Positions 53,629-64,000 of a stretch of 64,000 nucleotides of DNA are shown one piece after another. The notes below the pieces were generated by a model that saw only the letters and a list, made by a program, of their open reading frames with translations, made no database searches and was not told where the DNA came from. This DNA comes from Panicum virgatum (taxonomy: Eukaryota; Streptophyta; Magnoliopsida; Poales; Poaceae). A program made the position numbers and the translations under genes. The stretch spans positions 14,749,900 to 14,813,899 of the forward strand of contig NC_053138.1 in NCBI RefSeq assembly GCF_016808335.1, read 5' to 3'. Position 1 is the first letter of the stretch, and the number at the start of each line of letters is the position of its first letter.

Positions 53629-56220
53629 TCACGCATAACCTTCATCTCCACATGTACAACTTCCATCCTTGAAATGGTGGAGTTGATTACTGTCCCTAAC
53701 AATTATATCTCTTCGTACGATGTTAGAAATCATCTTCAATATCCTGTGACAACTCTGGCATGTGTACTGGTTTTTGGTGATAGAAACCAGGGTGCCAGGT
53801 GCGGTATTGATCAAACCAAAAACAACAGCAAGTCTTTCGCTGTGACCACAAAAGATGTCATCCTTGGATACTTCTTTATCTTCTGGAGAATGAGATTCAA
53901 CAGGAGCACAACCAGATGCTTTCATCCGCTCATATATTCCTTCAAGAACAGTATTTATTTCTCTGATCTGTGGATGTGATTCATCATCCGTTAGAAATGC
54001 ATGGACCACTCCTTTAACCTCAACCCAGCTACATCCAGAATCATGATCCAATCCTTTATCCCGCATGGTTTTCCTCACCCTGGCCAATTTATCCCATCTA
54101 CCAGCATCAGCATATAGATCACACAAAAGAACATGATATCCAGCATCATTAGGCTCCAATTCAAGAACATATTTTGACGCAAGCTCGCCAAGTTCAACAT
54201 GCCGGTGTATCCGGCATCCATTTAGCAAGGCTCCCCAAACAGCAGCATCTGGTGCGATAGGCATTTCATTTATAAAGTTGTGAGCTTCTGCCAGTTGCCC
54301 AACACGACATAGCAGATCCACCATGCATGCATAGTGCTTGAGATTTGGAACAATAGAGTATTTCTCAGTCATGCTGTGAAAAAGTTCCCAACCTTCATTG
54401 ACCATTCCACCCCTACTACAAGCACATAACAGAGCGACAAACGTAACTTCATCCGGACACTCTCCAGTTTTCACCATTTTATTGAAGAACGATAGAGCAG
54501 TATCCCCATGCCCATGAGCTACAAAACCAGCAAGCATTGTATTCCAAGACACAACATCCTTTGCACCGTGCGCACAGAACTGTGCCCAAGCATAACCTGT
54601 CTGGCCACATTTTACATACAAGTCGATAAGGGCATTGGGTAAATAACCTTCAGATCCAATACCATGCCTTAAAACATGTGCATGGATCTCCTTACCACTC
54701 CTCAAAGCCCCAGTAGCAGCACAACCAGCAAGAGCAGCTATAAAAGTGACAGAATTGGGCTTTACATCTGCCAGCATATGCCTGAAATAATAAAGAGCCT
54801 CAAAGTTCCTATGGTTGAAACAAAATCCTGCGATCATTGAACTCCATGATACTACATCCTTCTCAGGCATGCACTTAAAAACTTCAATAGCCTTATCAAT
54901 GTGCTTGGACTTTGCATACATTTCAAGGAGGGCATTTGCAACTACGATGTAGCTCATGAATCCCTTGCTCTCAGCAAGCTCATGCAACTTGACGCCAATA
55001 TCCAAACGTCCCAAGCAAGCACAAGCAGCAAGGGCACTTGCAATAGTAATATCATCAGGACTTACATTGTTCACTTCCATCAGTGCATACACTTCAAGAG
55101 CTTTATCCGGGAAGCCATTTTTCTCATACCCAGATATCATAGCTGTCCATGACATGGCATCTCTAGTATCCATTCTCGAGAACACTGTTCTTGCTTGCCC
55201 CATCATCCCAAGACTCGCATACATCTGAATCAAAGAGTTGCAAAATGCAACATCAGTGGCAAAACCCCTCTTCACTGCAAGCCCATGCATTTCCTTGGCA
55301 AAACTTATATCTGACAACAAACCTGATGCAACAGTCACACTAGTTATCGTCATAAGGTTAGGCTGCACCTCATTCTCCAGCATAGTAAGAAACAACTCCA
55401 ACCCTGTATTGCACTCACCATTCTCAAAATGCCCAGCAATCATCGCATTCCATGAGATACAGTCCATCATGGTCATACTGTCAAACACCTTACGTGCAGC
55501 CACAGCATCCCCACATTTAGCATACATGGTCATGAGTGCGTTGAGGACGTCAACCTCGCCCCCAAACCCAAACCGGAGGACATGTGCATGCACCTCCCTC
55601 CCCATCCTCCAGTCCGGGATGCCGCCACAACTCCGCAGCACGCAAGGGAACGTGTAGACATCCGGCCTCACACCTGCCCACATCATCCTGTGGTACAGGT
55701 CCAGCGCCTCCTCCAGCAATCCGGCCTTCCCGTACCCGCCCACCATGATGTTCCAGGAGAAGACGTCCCTCTCGGGCATTTTGGCGAACACCCTCCACGC
55801 CTGCCACGTCTCCCCGAACCTGACGAGCATGCTGAGCATGGCGTTCCCGAGGCGGAGCCCGAACCACGCGTGCCGGTCGTCCGCGTGCGCGCACGCGCGC
55901 AGCCCGGGTTCCACCGCGCGGCGCCACTCGCAGAGGCGGAACAGCGCGACGTAGGCGTCCTCGTCGGGCTGCTCCGCGGAGGACTCGAGGAGCCAGAGCG
56001 CCTGCGCGAGCTGGCCATGGGAGCAGAGCGCTCGCAGCTCCGCGCTCGGGTCCGCGGAGAAGGACGTGGACGCCGCCGCCGATACGGCGGCCGAGCTGAG
56101 GCGTCGTGGGCGCTTCTCGGGGGACAGGCGGGTGGGCGGGAGGGCGCGCGGCGAGGGAAGGGAGGCGGCGAGTGGGAGGAAGGGTGAGTTGAGCGCGGGC
56201 TTAGTGGGCGGGCGCGGCAT
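53629..56220 (-). CDS. ECB2: PPR-DYW chloroplast RNA editing factor, ECB2/VAC1-like (At1g15510)
   Basis: Intronless, 863 residues. A basic Ser/Ala/Pro-rich N-terminus looks like a transit peptide. PLS-type PPR repeats run from about residue 120 to 650 (DVFSWNIMVGGYGKAG, DCISWNAMIAGHFENG, DVVSWSSMIAGF and others), followed by E/E+ motifs and a DYW deaminase domain with H793-x-E795 and C821-x-x-C824 zinc and catalytic residues. Each PPR repeat reads one RNA base and the DYW domain converts C to U. The order and spacing match Arabidopsis ECB2, needed for accD and ndhF editing. The C-terminus ends CGDEGYA, so the DYW tripeptide itself is absent. Confidence 0.85.
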   Translation of the reverse strand: MPRPPTKPALNSPFLPLAASLPSPRALPPTRLSPEKRPRRLSSAAVSAAASTSFSADPSAELRALCSHGQLAQALWLLESSAEQPDEDAYVALFRLCEWRRAVEPGLRACAHADDRHAWFGLRLGNAMLSMLVRFGETWQAWRVFAKMPERDVFSWNIMVGGYGKAGLLEEALDLYHRMMWAGVRPDVYTFPCVLRSCGGIPDWRMGREVHAHVLRFGFGGEVDVLNALMTMYAKCGDAVAARKVFDSMTMMDCISWNAMIAGHFENGECNTGLELFLTMLENEVQPNLMTITSVTVASGLLSDISFAKEMHGLAVKRGFATDVAFCNSLIQMYASLGMMGQARTVFSRMDTRDAMSWTAMISGYEKNGFPDKALEVYALMEVNNVSPDDITIASALAACACLGRLDIGVKLHELAESKGFMSYIVVANALLEMYAKSKHIDKAIEVFKCMPEKDVVSWSSMIAGFCFNHRNFEALYYFRHMLADVKPNSVTFIAALAGCAATGALRSGKEIHAHVLRHGIGSEGYLPNALIDLYVKCGQTGYAWAQFCAHGAKDVVSWNTMLAGFVAHGHGDTALSFFNKMVKTGECPDEVTFVALLCACSRGGMVNEGWELFHSMTEKYSIVPNLKHYACMVDLLCRVGQLAEAHNFINEMPIAPDAAVWGALLNGCRIHRHVELGELASKYVLELEPNDAGYHVLLCDLYADAGRWDKLARVRKTMRDKGLDHDSGCSWVEVKGVVHAFLTDDESHPQIREINTVLEGIYERMKASGCAPVESHSPEDKEVSKDDIFCGHSERLAVVFGLINTAPGTLVSITKNQYTCQSCHRILKMISNIVRRDIIVRDSNQLHHFKDGSCTCGDEGYA

Positions 56221-56627
56221 CTAGAAGGCGGAGGAGGAGGAGGAGGCGCACATGGCGCTGGAAGCCGCAGCCGCGAGGTTTTGGAGAGGTTTGGGGAAGG
56301 CGAGGTGAGGAGCGCGTGGCCAGTCTCGTGGCCGCTTGCTACGCGAGCGCGAGTGGATAAGCAGAGCGGGTGGGAAGCCAGAGGGGTTAACGACATTAAC
56401 GCCCACCTCACCAATATTAATTTTTTTTTGAGGGATACCTCACCAATATTAATGGGCTGTCATCTCTGTTGGGCCCTTAAACGGCCCAATTGTGTGAAGC
56501 GCGGAGCCCGGCTCGGCCCAAGAGCAAACGTGTCGAGGAAAATTCACTGGTCTGAATTAATTTTCCAGTCCTGGATAAACTGGAGGCAGGGACGAAGGCA
56601 CGAAGCATCCCAGGTTGCCTTGCGACA
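56221..56627. promoter_or_regulatory. shared promoter interval of a head-to-head gene pair
   Basis: 407 bp between the start codons of the PPR gene (minus) and the DUF4864-like gene (plus). It contains the short direct repeat ACCTCACCAATATTAA (56403 and 56437) and no TATA box placed for either gene. It is probably a bidirectional promoter of two plastid-protein genes. Confidence 0.55.
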
Positions 56628-59507
56628 ATGGCGTCGGCAGCTGCTGCGACCGCCAAGCCGATCCCTCTACCGCCGGCGCCAATCCGCCGCCGCGGCGGCG
56701 GCTGTTGCTGGAAGACCAGGCCGGTTCCCCTCGCCGCGGCGCGGCTTAGGGTCTCCGCCTCCGCCGCCTCGTCGGACGTGCCGGACTTCCTCTCGTCCAA
56801 CTGGTCAGTACCGCCGTTTCAACTTCCCTTACCCCTTGCTGCATCTTGCTGTGCACGTGTGAGAGGTCGACTAGGTTGAGTACACGTTACTAGATTTGGG
56901 AAGATTAGGTTGCGTAATCAGGAGAGACCGAGAGACACGCTTGTCCTGATGGGGCTTGTTTTTTTGGTTTTTAGTGTGTTCTCAAACACATTTCGGCGAC
57001 TGCTTCCCAGCTTTTCCAACAATAAAGTAAAACTGCTCACTATATTGGGAAAATTGTCATGAAAGTTTCATTAGATTGGTTACCGGTATCTCTTACCGTG
57101 ATGCTTACAGTTCAGAATTGGACGAAAACTCGAGGGAGAAAAGCGTGCCATTATCAGGCCAAAATGATGTTTTCAAGTGCACACATTAACCGAACATCAT
57201 ATTGACATCATATTATCATCGGCAATAAAAGTGGCTGAAATCAAGTTTATCTAGGCTCGACTTAGTCTATCAGGCTAAATGAACTGTCAGTGATTGGATA
57301 AAAACCAAACAGTCAAGTGATCCCCCATCTATTTGAGGCATCCGATTGTAGTACAGAGATGTAAGCTGACACTGAAGCCTCAATATGCTTTTCTGTGGAA
57401 GGAAACCATACTACTTATTTTGTCTGGCAAGAGTGAATTTACCTTTCAGCTACCAAAACAGTCACATAGTTACAGCTGTAGATGGTGCAGGCTTGTTCTG
57501 CCTGCATATTTTACAGCACGATGGTAGTTATTCATTCACTTCACTTAGGATTTGTTTGATTGGGGATAGCTAAACCACAAATGACAGTTAGACTGCAAAA
57601 GTATCAGTGTGAACGTAACTAAGAATTGATAAATACTGTGTCAGGAGTGCCTATCTCCTGCAATTTCCAACAGCAGGTGCAGATTTTGTGACCTTTTGTA
57701 TCATTTCTTAAGACTCTGTTGCCGAACATGATTCCTAGTTTATTTTTGTGGTACTTGCATACCACATATAGGGAATCTGTCACCTGTGGTGAACGGACCA
57801 ATTCAGTTATGAAATTTTGATAAACCACCCTTCGATTTGATGTTATAACTAGGGATTTATGTACCAAACTGCCATAGTGAAGTTATGTATTATTGCAACA
57901 CCTAATGTTTTACTAATCTCCTGCCTATCACAAAAAGGACTTCTGTACATTGCGTTCTCAATCCTACCTAAAAACTGCATAAATAACTTAAACTAATGGC
58001 ATGCTATAAAATCTTCCAAAAATTGCAGTTATTAGATACTGCAAACCAGGACACTAATACTCCTTTTTCCTAATATAAAGTTGTTTATAATGATTGGATT
58101 TGATGAGGAGGCCGCTAAGGACTAAGGTTGCCGTTCTCCTTTCTTTATACGTTACGTCTTTATCCCTTGTAGTCCTATGCATAGTCAGTACTTAAGCCCC
58201 CCAATAAATCAAACCCAAATCAATGAAATGATTCTACGAGCAAGCACCTTCTGGCGCCTCACTCACACCAATGTGCGACTAAGGCCGTACTTTTATAGAT
58301 ATAAAAAAAAATTCAGATGGGTTTTATCTCCCGTGAACTAATTTCAAGCCTCTACTAAGGAGTAGAAGCTTGTTAGGTTTGGTCGAGTATAGAGCACACC
58401 AATTGCATTTGGAATAGCAGATGTTTATGGAATTCTATACCAGATGTAGACTTAATTGGCATACCACATGTATACTAAATATGAACATTGGTGTTAATCC
58501 TCTGAGTCGATGAGCTTCCTAAACTGGCTGGATCTTACTGTTGTTTCTTGACTCTTCCAATTTTGCTCCAGGCTTGAGACACGCAAGAGAAAGCCCTTTG
58601 GTCCCAGGTTGAATGTAATGCCCCATCTGAAATAATCACAAAAGAGCATAATTATTCAAATATTGATTTTGGACACTTAAAATGGTTCAATCTTTCAGTT
58701 TAGTGCAGAAGAAGCAGTGGAATACCAACTTGAGTCCTTGAAATACAATGATCAGCCCCGCCAGGATTATGGGATAGAGGTCATGTACCGGGTAATTACA
58801 CAAGCATGAAAATCATTCATTTCATTGGACATAGTGTTAATGAAACCCAGCTTTGATCAGGCTGACGAGTCTCAGAGTCTTTATGGTCTTATTAGTTTGC
58901 AGGCTTCGACCCCTTTGAAAGGTCAACTTACTTCGGACGACAATTTGATCTAGGACAGGTAGTCTAAAACCTATTCCATTTGGCATATGCTGGCAGTCAT
59001 AGTGTGTTACTTACAAACTGCCACCACTACTATTCCAGTTTGAACGCTTCCGACGCTTGTTTCACCATTCAGCTTACAGAGTGTTGCTAGGCCACAAAGA
59101 AAGAAAGATATTAAGCAGCTTATGGGTTGGAGAGGTATTTTCCCTGGACACACTTTTCTTCTGAGCTATAGAAAGCAAGACAAAACAGATGAAAGTTAGC
59201 ATATTTATACTTAGATCTCCATTCTCCAGCAACTAAGTTTATCTTGTTCTGACTCTCATTATGTCAAACAGAACCAATTTAAACAAAGAGTTTGGGTACA
59301 AGGAGCCCGTCCCGAGGAAGAAGGAATATTTCAGTTTACAATGGTTCAGGTACCTGTCAGCTTGTCTTTCCCTTGCAGACATTTCAGTTATCTGGTGATT
59401 TTAATCGACTGCTCTTGTAGAGAGTTGGAGGCTCGTGGGATGGTTACTGGCTAACTGAGAGCTTAATCAACGATGGGGACGCATTCTCAGGTGGTATTGC
59501 TTACTGA
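56628..59507 (+). CDS. plastid-targeted DUF4864-like protein
   Basis: Seven exons: 56628-56803, 58572-58614, 58699-58791, 58896-58958, 59039-59134, 59272-59349 and 59421-59507, all GT-AG and in phase, giving 211 residues. The N-terminus is Ala/Arg/Ser-rich like a transit peptide, then the mature part starts near DVPDFLSSNW. The body has a Q-x-x-x-L-x-x-ND block, YRFAGFDPF, LGQFERFRRLF and VQRVGGSWDGYWLTESL, resembling the DUF4864 fold as I remember it. Role unknown. Exon 4 uses the acceptor at 58895, which keeps the FAGFDPF motif, not the second AG five bases on. Confidence 0.72.
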
Positions 59508-61327
59508 TGTTGTGAATCGATGTAAATATTGATCCGGTAGATGTATAGCAGTGTAAACCGTTGGCTCAGGAATAGGATCTTCCTTGGTCGTTGAAGATGT
59601 AATACGAGTGGCAGAACAGCAGCTGGTATGAGCAGTGCATAGAATTTGGCTTGGATAAGATATGCCTTTCTGGAGATCTTTGGCAATGTAGAACACGCTA
59701 CTACTGTACAGAGATAGCCCTTTCACGTTTGCCACAAATGGTCAAACCTGCATATCCTTGAAGTACTTTTGTGGTGTCCTCTTGCAGAAGTTTGCAGTAG
59801 AGCTTTCATAAATACCACAACCTGGATGCTTGGCCGAAAGGAAGGCGGCGGCGCGCCACTTCCGCAAGAAACCGGTTCTAGCCATACATGTACGCGAGCA
59901 CCTGATTTGCGAGTTCATCTTCGATGCTGTCTGCCGTTGTCTGCAGGTCAATGACGTGATCGAGCAGGTAAAACACATGCTTTTTGTAGCAAACTACGGC
60001 GCTGTTCTTCTCCCTCATCCTGTTGACCGCCGCCGCTTTCACATTTCGTGTTTGAGATCGAGGTTGTGGCGTCGCTCTCGGTCAGTGTTCTCGCGACCTA
60101 CAGGCTACAACTACTTAAAAAAAAACATTAAAACAGAGACTGCCGGGCTGCACTGAATATACATAACTTTTCACGCTCACCGGAAAGGCGAGGCGGAAAC
60201 TTGCAGGGCTGATTTCTAGGTGACACGGGCGATGATTGGGCAGGTCAGTGACGTGCTTGCGAGATGAAAGGAACTTGAGATCGACTGCGTATACATATAT
60301 CTATCTGACCAGGTGATTCGGTGAAGGACGCAGCAGCATCTCTTTGACCCTGCTTTTTTCGTCCCTGTTACTTGCACTACTAGTCGTCGACCATTGTATG
60401 AGGCTGACCCTGCCTTTTTCGTACTACTTGCTACTTGTACAGTTGTACTAACCATCGACCACAGTATACAAGTCCAAAAAATCACTTGGAAAAAAAGTTC
60501 CAACGAGAGGCTTCGTGCTGCGCACGGTTGCATGAAAGCGAGCGACGAAATGGCCCCGTAATAGCCACTCTCTCTCAGGCACGTTCACACACACCGTACA
60601 CGTGCACGTTACGCTCCAGAAAATAAAAAAAAGGCGTCCACACCCCCGCACGCGCCCGCGTCCGTGCACCGCACCTCCCGAGCTCCGCGCCCGGCCGCGT
60701 GTCTGGCCCCGGCACCCGCGCGCGGCTCCACCGGCTAACCGCCTCTCTCGGCCGCGGCCGCCACTGGCCGCCCCTGTCCGGAACCGCGCGCCGCTACAAG
60801 AGGGCACCCACCGGCCGCCACGCCGCGCTCGCTTGGGGCCGTCCCCTTCCATTCCATCTCCTCCTCCTTCCCCGCGGCGCCCGGCCCCAAGCAACCGTCG
60901 CCGTCGAGCGGCCCACCCCGCCCGCGTTGCGTCTCCACTCTCCGGGGCGCGTCAGGCGGAACGCATGAGCCGCCGCTGCTAGCGTGTCCGGATCCCCGGT
61001 TGCTTGCGGACGGACGCCGGCACGCCGCACCGGCCCGACCGCGCGCGGGGTTCCCTCCTGCCGGCCGCCTTGCTGCGTCCGGCCGGCTGCTTGGTCGTTG
61101 CGTGGCCGTGCCGGGCTATCTTTCGGTCGGTCTGGACGGGATCCGGCGCGCGGTCCGGGCCGGTCTGGTCCGGTCTCCGAGTCCGATCGGGTAGGTGGGC
61201 GCCTTTTCTCGATCCCGTCACGGTTAGCTTTCCCGTGACATGGCTCTCGCCTTAACGCGCACCTGGCAGGGTGTTGGTGTAGGTCTCGGACTCCAGTGTA
61301 CACCGCGCTCGGATCGGTGCGCCCGCC
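59508..61327. other. 3' flank of the DUF4864-like gene and KCS promoter region
   Basis: The start is likely 3' UTR. A short open stretch at 59830-59970 ends in CAG-GTAAAAC, donor-like, but has no family match. 60620-61250 is GC-rich. CG-rich frames here are composition artefacts. Confidence 0.4.
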
Positions 61328-61334
61328 TATATAA
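61328..61334 (+). promoter_or_regulatory. TATA box of the KCS gene
   Basis: TATATAA 123 bp before the ATG at 61451. A transcription start about 30 bp downstream would fall near 61360, excluding upstream starts. Confidence 0.75.
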
Positions 61335-61450
61335 TCGACGGCCAAACCACACGTCGAGGCAAGTTGTTCGGAGAGAGTAGTAGCAATCTCGTTTCCGGCG
61401 GCGATCGGCGATCCTTGTCGTCCCTCCCGCGAGGTCTCGCTTCTGCAACA

Positions 61451-63016
61451 ATGGCCGAGGCGAGAACAGAGCAAGCGCCGCCGCTGGTGCAGAGGCAGAC
61501 GCCGGCGGCGAGCGGCATGCCGGACTTCAAGCAGTCGGTGAAGCTCAAGTACGTGAAGCTGGGGTACCACCACCTCATCACCCACGGCGCGTACCTTCTG
61601 CTGGTGCCGCTGCCGGGGCTGGTGGCGGCGCACCTCTCGACCTTGACGCTGCGGGACGTGGCGGACCTGTGGCAGAGCCTGCAGTACAACCTGGTGTCCG
61701 TGGTGGTCTGCTCCACGCTGCTCGTGATCGCCGCCACGGCGTACGTGCTGACGCGGCCGCGGCCCGTGTACCTGGTGGACTTCGCGTGCTACAAGCCCGA
61801 CGAGGAGCGCAAGTGCAGCCGCGCGCGGTTCATGAACTGCACCGAGTCCCTGGGCACCTTCACGCCGGAGAACATCGAGTTCCAGCGCAAGATCGTCGAG
61901 CGCTCGGGGCTGGGCGACGACACGTACCTCCCGGAGGCCGTGCTCAACATCCCGCCCAACCCGTCCATGGCCAACGCGCGCAAGGAGGCGGAGATGGTCA
62001 TGTTCGGCGCGCTGGACGAGCTGTTCGCCAAGACGGGCGTCCGGCCCAAGGACATCGGCATCCTGGTCGTCAACTGCAGCCTCTTCAACCCGACGCCGTC
62101 GCTGTCCGCCATGATCATCAACCACTACAAGCTCCGGGGCAACATCGTGGGCTACAACCTCGGCGGCATGGGCTGCAGCGCGGGGCTCATCTCCATCGAC
62201 CTCGCCAAGGACCTGCTGCAGTCGCACCCCAACACCTATGCCGTGGTCATCAGCATGGAGAACATCACCCTCAACTGGTACTTCGGCAACAACCGCTCCA
62301 TGCTCGTGTCCAACTGCCTCTTCCGCATGGGCGGCGCGGCGATCCTGCTCTCCAACCGCGGCTCGGCGCGGCGCCGCTCCAAGTACCAGCTGGTGCACAC
62401 GGTGCGCACCCACAAGGGCGCCGACGACCGCTGCTTCGGCTGCGTCACCCAGCGCGAGGACGAGGACGGCAAGGTGGGCGTGTCGCTGTCCAAGGACCTG
62501 ATGGCCGTCGCCGGGGACGCGCTCAAGACCAACATCACCACGCTGGGCCCGCTGGTGCTGCCCATGTCGGAGCAGCTGCTCTTCTTCGCCACGCTCGTCG
62601 CGCGTAGGGTCCTCAAGCGCAAGGTCAAGCCCTACATCCCGGACTTCAAGCTGGCGTTCGAGCACTTCTGCATCCACGCCGGCGGGCGCGCGGTGCTGGA
62701 CGAGCTGGAGAAGAACCTCAAGCTGACGGACTGGCACATGGAGCCCTCCAGGATGACGCTGCACCGGTTCGGCAACACGTCCAGCAGCTCGCTCTGGTAC
62801 GAGCTCGCCTACACCGAGGCCAAGGGCCGGATCAAGAAGGGCGACCGCACCTGGCAGATCGCCTTCGGGTCCGGCTTCAAGTGCAACAGCGCCGTGTGGA
62901 AGGCGCTCCGGTCGGTGAACCCGGCCAAGGAGAAGGGCCTCGGGAACCCCTGGATGGAGGACGTCGAAAGCTACCCCGTGCCCGTCCCCAAGGTCTCGGT
63001 CGTCAGATCCGCATAA
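61451..63016 (+). CDS. 3-ketoacyl-CoA synthase (FAE1-type fatty acid elongase)
   Basis: Intronless, 521 residues, the usual KCS length. Two membrane segments (about 42-62 and 79-100) anchor it in the ER. The FAE1_CUT1_RppA domain follows, with the catalytic triad C242 (GMGCSAG), H409 (IHAGGRAV) and N442 (FGNTSSSS), then the ACP_syn_III_C part. KCS condenses malonyl-CoA with acyl-CoA, the rate-limiting and chain-length-determining step of very-long-chain fatty acid synthesis for waxes, suberin and sphingolipids. The sequence resembles the KCS4/9/17 group. A longer frame from 61364 starts with TTG and is not used. Confidence 0.93.
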   Translation: MAEARTEQAPPLVQRQTPAASGMPDFKQSVKLKYVKLGYHHLITHGAYLLLVPLPGLVAAHLSTLTLRDVADLWQSLQYNLVSVVVCSTLLVIAATAYVLTRPRPVYLVDFACYKPDEERKCSRARFMNCTESLGTFTPENIEFQRKIVERSGLGDDTYLPEAVLNIPPNPSMANARKEAEMVMFGALDELFAKTGVRPKDIGILVVNCSLFNPTPSLSAMIINHYKLRGNIVGYNLGGMGCSAGLISIDLAKDLLQSHPNTYAVVISMENITLNWYFGNNRSMLVSNCLFRMGGAAILLSNRGSARRRSKYQLVHTVRTHKGADDRCFGCVTQREDEDGKVGVSLSKDLMAVAGDALKTNITTLGPLVLPMSEQLLFFATLVARRVLKRKVKPYIPDFKLAFEHFCIHAGGRAVLDELEKNLKLTDWHMEPSRMTLHRFGNTSSSSLWYELAYTEAKGRIKKGDRTWQIAFGSGFKCNSAVWKALRSVNPAKEKGLGNPWMEDVESYPVPVPKVSVVRSA

Positions 63017-63090
63017 GTGTGCGCAGGCTGTTGCAGGCATCGCCATTGCCGTTGCCTGTCTTTTCATCACATCTGTAGTAAGATTGTGTG

Positions 63091-64000
63091 TGTGAGAACC
63101 GTCCAATTTGATACTATTTTAAACGAACCGCCGGTCATTATCATCCAGATGAGAGTTAACACGTGCGTGCCGGAGAGCGTGCCACGTGTTATCCCACATC
63201 CAGAGACACGAATAACCGACACGTCATTCATTCAAAATAATATCAAATCCGGTAGTCCCGGTATGTGCTCCAACATACGCCCAGAATCAGCATATGCACA
63301 CATACCGTTTACAATCGAATACATCGCCAATAATCCACCAAGAGCAGTTTTATACGATCAGAGTTCACAGCTTAATATTACAAGTTCAACATATGTGGGT
63401 TTCAAACTTTACTTACAAGCATTGGGCTCACGAAAGCCATATTAAACAGAAACATAAAGTTTATTGCATTTACATGCTCTCGCGAAACTCGATTACGATA
63501 AAGACTTACTAAGGTAATGACGCCTTGCTCAAGGACATCATTACAGCCACCACGACCTATTCTTCCCCCGCGTTTGGATCAGCGGGGTAGAAATGGCCGA
63601 ACACCACTTCGGGCTCACCTGCAACTAGGTTTAGAAAGCAACCTGAGTACAAAAGGTACTCGCAAGACTTACGCGATTACGTATACAAGTATCATGCAAT
63701 GGCTCAAGTAAAAGCTTTAATGTTAAGTAATTATTGCACAAGCACTAGCTCTCTACACTATCACCTATCAAAATTAATTAATCTTGCCCAACCCAAACAC
63801 TTTTAGTTCATTAAGAGAGTAACATAAAAGCCAGTAGATCATTGACAAGACATGATTCCAAAACCAACAATACCGAAACTCTCTAAGAGGAATTCGGCGA
63901 ACCAAGAGCTTGCTCATAACCGAGAGCGCGGCAATTCGAATTGATTATAACCTTGCAAGGGTGTACTACTTTACCCACACGACGCGAGGACCATGCGACT
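63091..64000. mobile_element. probable LTR fragment of a Del/Tekay-type gypsy element, runs off the window
   Basis: Starts with TGTGAGAACCGTCC 75 bp after the KCS stop and changes composition sharply. The far part (CTCATAACCGAGAGCGCGGC, then GTGTACTACTTTACCC) resembles, in reverse, the GGTAAAGT-GTACAC and CGGTTATGAG words I remember from grass Del/Tekay LTRs. The other end lies outside the window, so extent, orientation and target duplication cannot be fixed. Confidence 0.45.

Noticed and set aside
59830..59970. Possible extra exon downstream of the DUF4864-like gene
   Set aside because: It has a donor-like end but follows the natural stop of that gene, and I recognise no partner exon or family.
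60794..63106. 770-codon open frame on the minus strand across the KCS gene
   Set aside because: It is the mirror of a GC-rich coding region, rich in Arg, Glu, Val and His from reverse-complement codons, with no family resemblance. The KCS frame explains the DNA.

Overview
Nuclear DNA of a grass, most likely a panicoid. Genes are GC-rich and monocot-like, retroelements of SIRE (Ty1/copia) and Tat (Ty3/gypsy) type are nested among them, and there are many Tourist/Harbinger- and hAT-type MITEs. From memory, SLRL2-like GRAS and CHLOROPLAST VESICULATION-like genes are neighbours on distal rice chromosome 5L, so the gene-bearing half may be collinear with that region; I could not check this. No search was run. 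All family calls rest on motifs and remembered family features.

Layout. 0-7.3 kb: a decayed, truncated SIRE-type copia element on the minus strand, with its 5' LTR at 5993-7339. 7.9-30.7 kb: a cluster of AOP1-like 2-oxoglutarate/Fe(II) dioxygenase copies in four states. These are an apparently intact gene (8198-9914), a frameshifted exon-1 scrap fused to hAT debris (10225-10880), a copy with a lost start codon that is cut off by a hAT element (11450-12114), and a copy whose third exon is split by a 13.6-kb Tat-type gypsy element (15803-29360) with an exact 5-bp target duplication. A Harbinger-like element carrying a glycosyltransferase gene fragment sits in the 3' flank of that last copy.

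31-41 kb: a tandem-CCCH zinc-finger gene with a 5'-leader intron, a small plant-specific gene of unknown function, and two tandem CHLOROPLAST VESICULATION-like genes separated by two inverted copies of one MITE. 41.8-43.3 kb: a solo LTR. 43-53.5 kb: an intronless DELLA-less GRAS gene (SLRL type) embedded in an unassigned dispersed repeat family, plus two abutting Tourist-like MITEs. 53.6-59.5 kb: a head-to-head pair, an ECB2-like PPR-DYW editing factor and a seven-exon plastid DUF4864-like gene, sharing a 407-bp promoter interval. 61.4-63.0 kb: an intronless 3-ketoacyl-CoA synthase gene, followed within about 75 bp by LTR-like sequence that runs off the window.

The genes do not form one pathway. 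Three are plastid-related (CV-like pair, ECB2-like, DUF4864-like), and the others concern cuticle/VLCFA synthesis, gibberellin-type GRAS signalling and RNA-binding zinc fingers. The most notable structures are the layered destruction and apparent sequence homogenisation of the AOP cluster, the large antisense ORF and two in-frame amber stops of the gypsy element, the CV-like tandem pair with its inverted MITE spacer, and the dispersed repeat around the GRAS gene. I found no convincing wholly new system.
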